DNA of 31,421 nucleotides, taken from IMG/VR virus record IMGVR_UViG_3300037493_001277, positions 1-31,421 of that record; one strand, 5' to 3'. The notes under the pieces were generated by a model, which was not told the DNA's origin, ran no database searches, and was given only the letters and a program-made list of their open reading frames with translations. The DNA is from a virus. Positions within the stretch are counted from its first letter, which is position 1; each line of letters begins with the position of its first letter. Made by a program: the position numbers and the translations under genes. This document shows positions 28,969-31,421 of this stretch, one piece after another.

Positions 28969-30201
28969 ATGGAAGCACAAGACCAAAAAGCGTTAGTTGA
29001 CGCTATCAACATTGAAGTTGGTAAAAAACTTGATGCGGTGAAAGCCGAATCATTAAACGAAGTAGCAAGTTTAAAAGCCGAATTAGAGGCAGTTAAAGCA
29101 GCTAAAGAAGAATTGAAAAGCGAAGTGAACGGTGAGATTGTTAAATTGAAAGCAGCTAACGAAGCAGCTTCTGAAAAAACAGAATCTTACAAATCACTTG
29201 CTGACTTATTCGTTGACGGTTACAAAGCAATCGTTAAAGAGAATGGCGCAAACATGAAGAAAAAAGGGTTTAGCGCACAGATGAGCGTTAAGGCTGCTGG
29301 TACTATGACCACTGCTAACATCGATGCTGTTGGTACTAACTCAATTCCTTATCAATTAGCTTCTTTTTCAACTGGCTTGGTAACAACTAAGAGAAGAAGA
29401 CCTTTTATCATCGACCTTACTAACTTCGGAAGAACGGATAAAATGTACGTTCAATGGGCTGAAATGGCTAACAACGACCCGAATACAGCTGGCATGACTG
29501 CGGAAGGTGCTGCTAAAACTCAAGAAGATTTCGATGTAAACGAAAAATCTGCTAAAGTAGAGAAAGTAACGGCTTACACTAAAGTATCAATGGAGATGTT
29601 AGATGATGTTGCTTTTATGGAGGCAGAAATCAGAAACAACTTAATTGAACTTATTGCATTGAAAGCTGATAGCGGTGTATTAAGCGGTAACGGTACTACG
29701 CCGAACTTGAATGGTATCATTACTCAATCAACTACTTATGCTGCTGGTTCTTTTGCTGGTACGTTTGGAACTGCTGCTAACAACTTCGATGTATTGCGTA
29801 CTGCAATCAACCAAGTTGAGGCTGCAAATTACTTACCTTCTGCAATCGTATTGCATCCAACAGATGCTACATTCATGGAATTGACTAAGGCAACTGATAA
29901 CGGTTATGTTGCACCTTCATTATTCGTAGTGAGCAATGGTGTTACTACATTCGCTGGTATCCCAGTTATTAAAAACACTGGTATTACAGCTGGCACATTC
30001 TTACTTGGTGATTTCTCTCAAGTTAACGTGAGAATGAGACAAGATGCTACTATCTCAATGGGTCATGAAAACGATGATTTCACTAAGAACTTAATCACTA
30101 TCTTAGCTGAGATGAGATTAGTTTGCTACATTCCAACTAACAGAGTGTTATCTTTGGTTACTGGTTCATTCACAACTGCGAAAACAGCGTTGAACGCATA
30201 G
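28969..30201 (+). CDS. Major capsid protein, HK97 fold
   Basis: 410 residues. The first 75 are a coiled coil (NEVASLKAELEAVKAAKEEL; KSEVNGEIVKLKAANEAASE), the delta/scaffold domain usually cut off by the prohead protease. The shell domain begins near residue 90 and includes IPYQLASFSTGLVTTKRRRP (E-loop region), SGNGTTPNLNGI (residues about 238-249, conserved in HK97-type proteins) and AIVLHPTDATFMELTKATDN. A strong terminator follows, as expected for the most abundant virion protein. Confidence 0.95.
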   Translation: MEAQDQKALVDAINIEVGKKLDAVKAESLNEVASLKAELEAVKAAKEELKSEVNGEIVKLKAANEAASEKTESYKSLADLFVDGYKAIVKENGANMKKKGFSAQMSVKAAGTMTTANIDAVGTNSIPYQLASFSTGLVTTKRRRPFIIDLTNFGRTDKMYVQWAEMANNDPNTAGMTAEGAAKTQEDFDVNEKSAKVEKVTAYTKVSMEMLDDVAFMEAEIRNNLIELIALKADSGVLSGNGTTPNLNGIITQSTTYAAGSFAGTFGTAANNFDVLRTAINQVEAANYLPSAIVLHPTDATFMELTKATDNGYVAPSLFVVSNGVTTFAGIPVIKNTGITAGTFLLGDFSQVNVRMRQDATISMGHENDDFTKNLITILAEMRLVCYIPTNRVLSLVTGSFTTAKTALNA

Positions 30202-30206
30202 TTAAT

Positions 30207-30240
30207 GGGGGAGGGTTCATACTCTCCCCTTTAATTTTTA
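30207..30240 (+). terminator. Intrinsic terminator after capsid gene
   Basis: GGGGAG (30208-30213) pairs with CTCCCC (30224-30229) around a 10-nt loop, followed by a T-rich stretch (TTTAATTTTT). It is similar in sequence to the hairpin behind the tail-tube gene. The T-tract is interrupted, so some readthrough to the next genes is likely. Confidence 0.8.
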
Positions 30241-30251
30241 AACTATAAAAA

Positions 30252-30431
30252 ATGGCTAAGAAAGTAAAAGAAGTAGAGGTTATAGAAGTTGCAGAAGTTG
30301 CTGCTATTACTGGCAACGTATCAATTAAAATAATCAAAGATACGCAACACCTTAAAAAAGGTGAAGTATATAAAGAAAGCGGTGATATTGCTTCGTTATT
30401 AGTAGCGAAAGGTATTGCTGAAATAATCTAA
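30252..30431 (+). CDS. Small head-region protein, unknown
   Basis: 59 residues. A charged start (MAKKVKEVEVIEVAEVAAIT) leads to a small beta module, SIKIIKDTQHLKKGEVYKES, then SLLVAKGIAEII. Short proteins of this LKKGE...LxxxGxAxxI type are common next to the capsid gene. A head-decoration or adaptor role is plausible but unproven. Confidence 0.7.
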   Translation: MAKKVKEVEVIEVAEVAAITGNVSIKIIKDTQHLKKGEVYKESGDIASLLVAKGIAEII

Positions 30432-30456
30432 AAAACGCTTTGTTTGTTTTGTTTGG

Positions 30457-30487
30457 AGGTGGGCGGTAAAAAACCCACCTTTTTTTT
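30457..30487 (+). terminator. Intrinsic terminator before connector gene
   Basis: AGGTGGG (30457-30463) pairs with CCCACCT (30474-30480), 10-nt loop, followed by a run of T to 30487. It lies downstream of the small head gene, 18 nt before the connector start. This makes three strong hairpin terminators in the late block. Confidence 0.85.
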
Positions 30488-30505
30488 AAAGATAAATTTA
30501 TAATT

Positions 30506-31069
30506 ATGGCATCAATATTAGTTAAAACAACAGACTTTACGGGGCTTTATTACATCGCTCAAACAACATACACAACACCAATATTGCAAGCCTATATTGA
30601 TGAGTTTGAAAAGACCTACATTCGTAAATTGTTAGGCTTAACGCTTGGCGACTTGTTTATTGCAACGGTAGTAAATAACGTACCAGTTGGTGCAAGATAC
30701 CTTAATGTGTTTAATCCATTGGCAATTCAAGTAAGTGGCTTAAATAACGGTGTTTCGTTAGTGGGTGAGTTTTATACAGAGGGTAGAATATTCGAAAGTA
30801 GAGGAATGAAAGAAATATTGAAAGGTATTATCTATTGCTTATACGTGCAAGGTACTCAAGCGCATCATTCACAGAGCGGTGTTGCTAAGTCTTTGGGCGA
30901 TGTAGGTATAGTAATGACGGGAGAGAGTGCAGCGCGTATGGGCGAGATTAGACACAATGGAATCATATCCGATTGGGAGGCGGTTCAATACTACATTCAC
31001 GTGAACGCGGCAACATATCCTGAGTACGATGGTTTACAATTAGCACCTAAATACAGCGCGATATTATGA
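30506..31069 (+). CDS. Head-tail connector protein candidate
   Basis: 187 residues. LQAYIDEFEKTYIRKLLGLT near the N-terminus, then EGRIFESRGMKEILKGIIYC and YVQGTQAHHSQSGVAKSLGD, followed by EYDGLQLAPKY at the end, fit the plan of gp6-like connectors of Bacteroidota phages. The assignment comes mainly from position after the capsid gene. It overlaps the next gene by 4 nt. Confidence 0.7.
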   Translation: MASILVKTTDFTGLYYIAQTTYTTPILQAYIDEFEKTYIRKLLGLTLGDLFIATVVNNVPVGARYLNVFNPLAIQVSGLNNGVSLVGEFYTEGRIFESRGMKEILKGIIYCLYVQGTQAHHSQSGVAKSLGDVGIVMTGESAARMGEIRHNGIISDWEAVQYYIHVNAATYPEYDGLQLAPKYSAIL

Positions 31070-31421
31070 TGTATAAAACAGATATAATAGATTACTTAAG
31101 CAGCGTACTAACTGCGGTTAATAAGACCGTAACTATTACGGCAACAACTAACCCAAGCGCGGGCGTTTATACCATTACCGTTGATGATGTTAAATGGATT
31201 CAACCAAGCATTGTGCTATCAATAGGCAGTAACAATTACACCGTAAGTTCGATTTCGGGCTGTGTGATTACTCTAAGTGGTAGCGCTGCAATAATTGTTA
31301 GTTCATTCACGTTGCCAACGGTTTACTTTTTTCATGGGACCGTTAAAGAAACCAATATCACTCTAACTAAAAGACAATTTGATACTGATAAAACACCGCT
31401 TGTCTATTTGCTTGAAATATT
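31066..31421 (+). CDS. Head-tail completion candidate, 5' part (continues at position 3)
   Basis: The N-terminal part of the protein of about 232 residues that is completed by 3-470 once the circle is closed. It starts MMYKTDIIDYLSSVLTAVNK (the first of two tandem ATGs overlaps the previous stop) and continues with a beta-rich module (NPSAGVYTITVDDVKW; LSIGSNNYTVSSISG). The frame stays open across the junction, which independently supports circularity. Probably a neck or tail-terminator protein, by position. Confidence 0.85.
   Translation, partial: MMYKTDIIDYLSSVLTAVNKTVTITATTNPSAGVYTITVDDVKWIQPSIVLSIGSNNYTVSSISGCVITLSGSAAIIVSSFTLPTVYFFHGTVKETNITLTKRQFDTDKTPLVYLLEI
31295..31421. repeat. Right copy of 127-bp terminal overlap
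   Basis: Identical to 1-127; see the left copy. Removing one copy closes the genome at 31,294 bp. Confidence 0.95.

Noticed and set aside
30493-30500. TAAATTTA before the connector gene as a promoter box
   Set aside because: It has no TTG at a suitable distance upstream (a terminator stem is there instead) and lacks the final G.

Overview
The window is the complete genome of a small tailed phage with siphovirus-type morphology, about 31.3 kb, that infects a member of the Bacteroidota. The first 127 bases recur exactly as the last 127, and the gene cut by the left edge continues in frame from the right edge. The contig is therefore a closed circle of 31,294 bp, opened at an arbitrary point. 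The host assignment rests on three things: low GC, near absence of Shine-Dalgarno sequences with A-rich leaders before start codons, and promoters of the Bacteroidota type (TTG, spacer, TAnnTTTG). Protein families typical of Bacteroidota phages agree with this.

Layout, reading the circle rightward from the control region. (1) 16.55-17.03 kb is a divergent promoter region with inverted and direct repeats, followed by a roughly 285-nt segment that looks like a structured RNA. (2) 17.0-19.0 kb holds early rightward genes: a small helix-turn-helix protein, then a RecT-like annealing protein and a YqaJ-type exonuclease. (3) 19.06-20.7 kb holds replication: a DUF1376-type initiator with CATATG repeats and an AT-rich block inside its gene (candidate origin), and a RecA/DnaB-fold helicase. 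No primase or polymerase was seen. (4) 20.7-25.2 kb holds many small genes, among them a C5 cytosine methyltransferase, a VRR-NUC-like nuclease, a NinB-like protein, a DUF3820-like protein, a ribbon-helix-helix protein, a zinc ribbon and several unknowns. (5) 25.2 kb, through the junction, to 0.5 kb holds packaging and head genes: small and large terminase, HK97-type portal, prohead protease, major capsid protein and connectors. (6) 0.5-12.5 kb holds tail genes: tube protein, three small tail genes, tape measure, tail-tip proteins and a tail fibre. (7) 12.5-14.1 kb holds lysis: two small membrane proteins (one a likely holin), an M15 endolysin and a protein with spanin-like topology. (8) 14.08-16.55 kb is a leftward block of ten small, mostly unknown genes, including one paralogous pair and a zinc ribbon.

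The genes fit a lytic cycle. Divergent early transcription starts near 16.6 kb. The initiator, helicase and Red-like recombination pair replicate the DNA using host polymerase. A long rightward late block, punctuated by its own promoters (all with a 17-nt spacer) and by terminators after the tail-tube and capsid genes, makes particles and lyses the cell. I saw no integrase, CI-like repressor, tRNA or CRISPR array. The most interesting points are the candidate structured RNA behind the early promoter, the in-gene candidate origin, the uniform late promoters and the lysis cassette.
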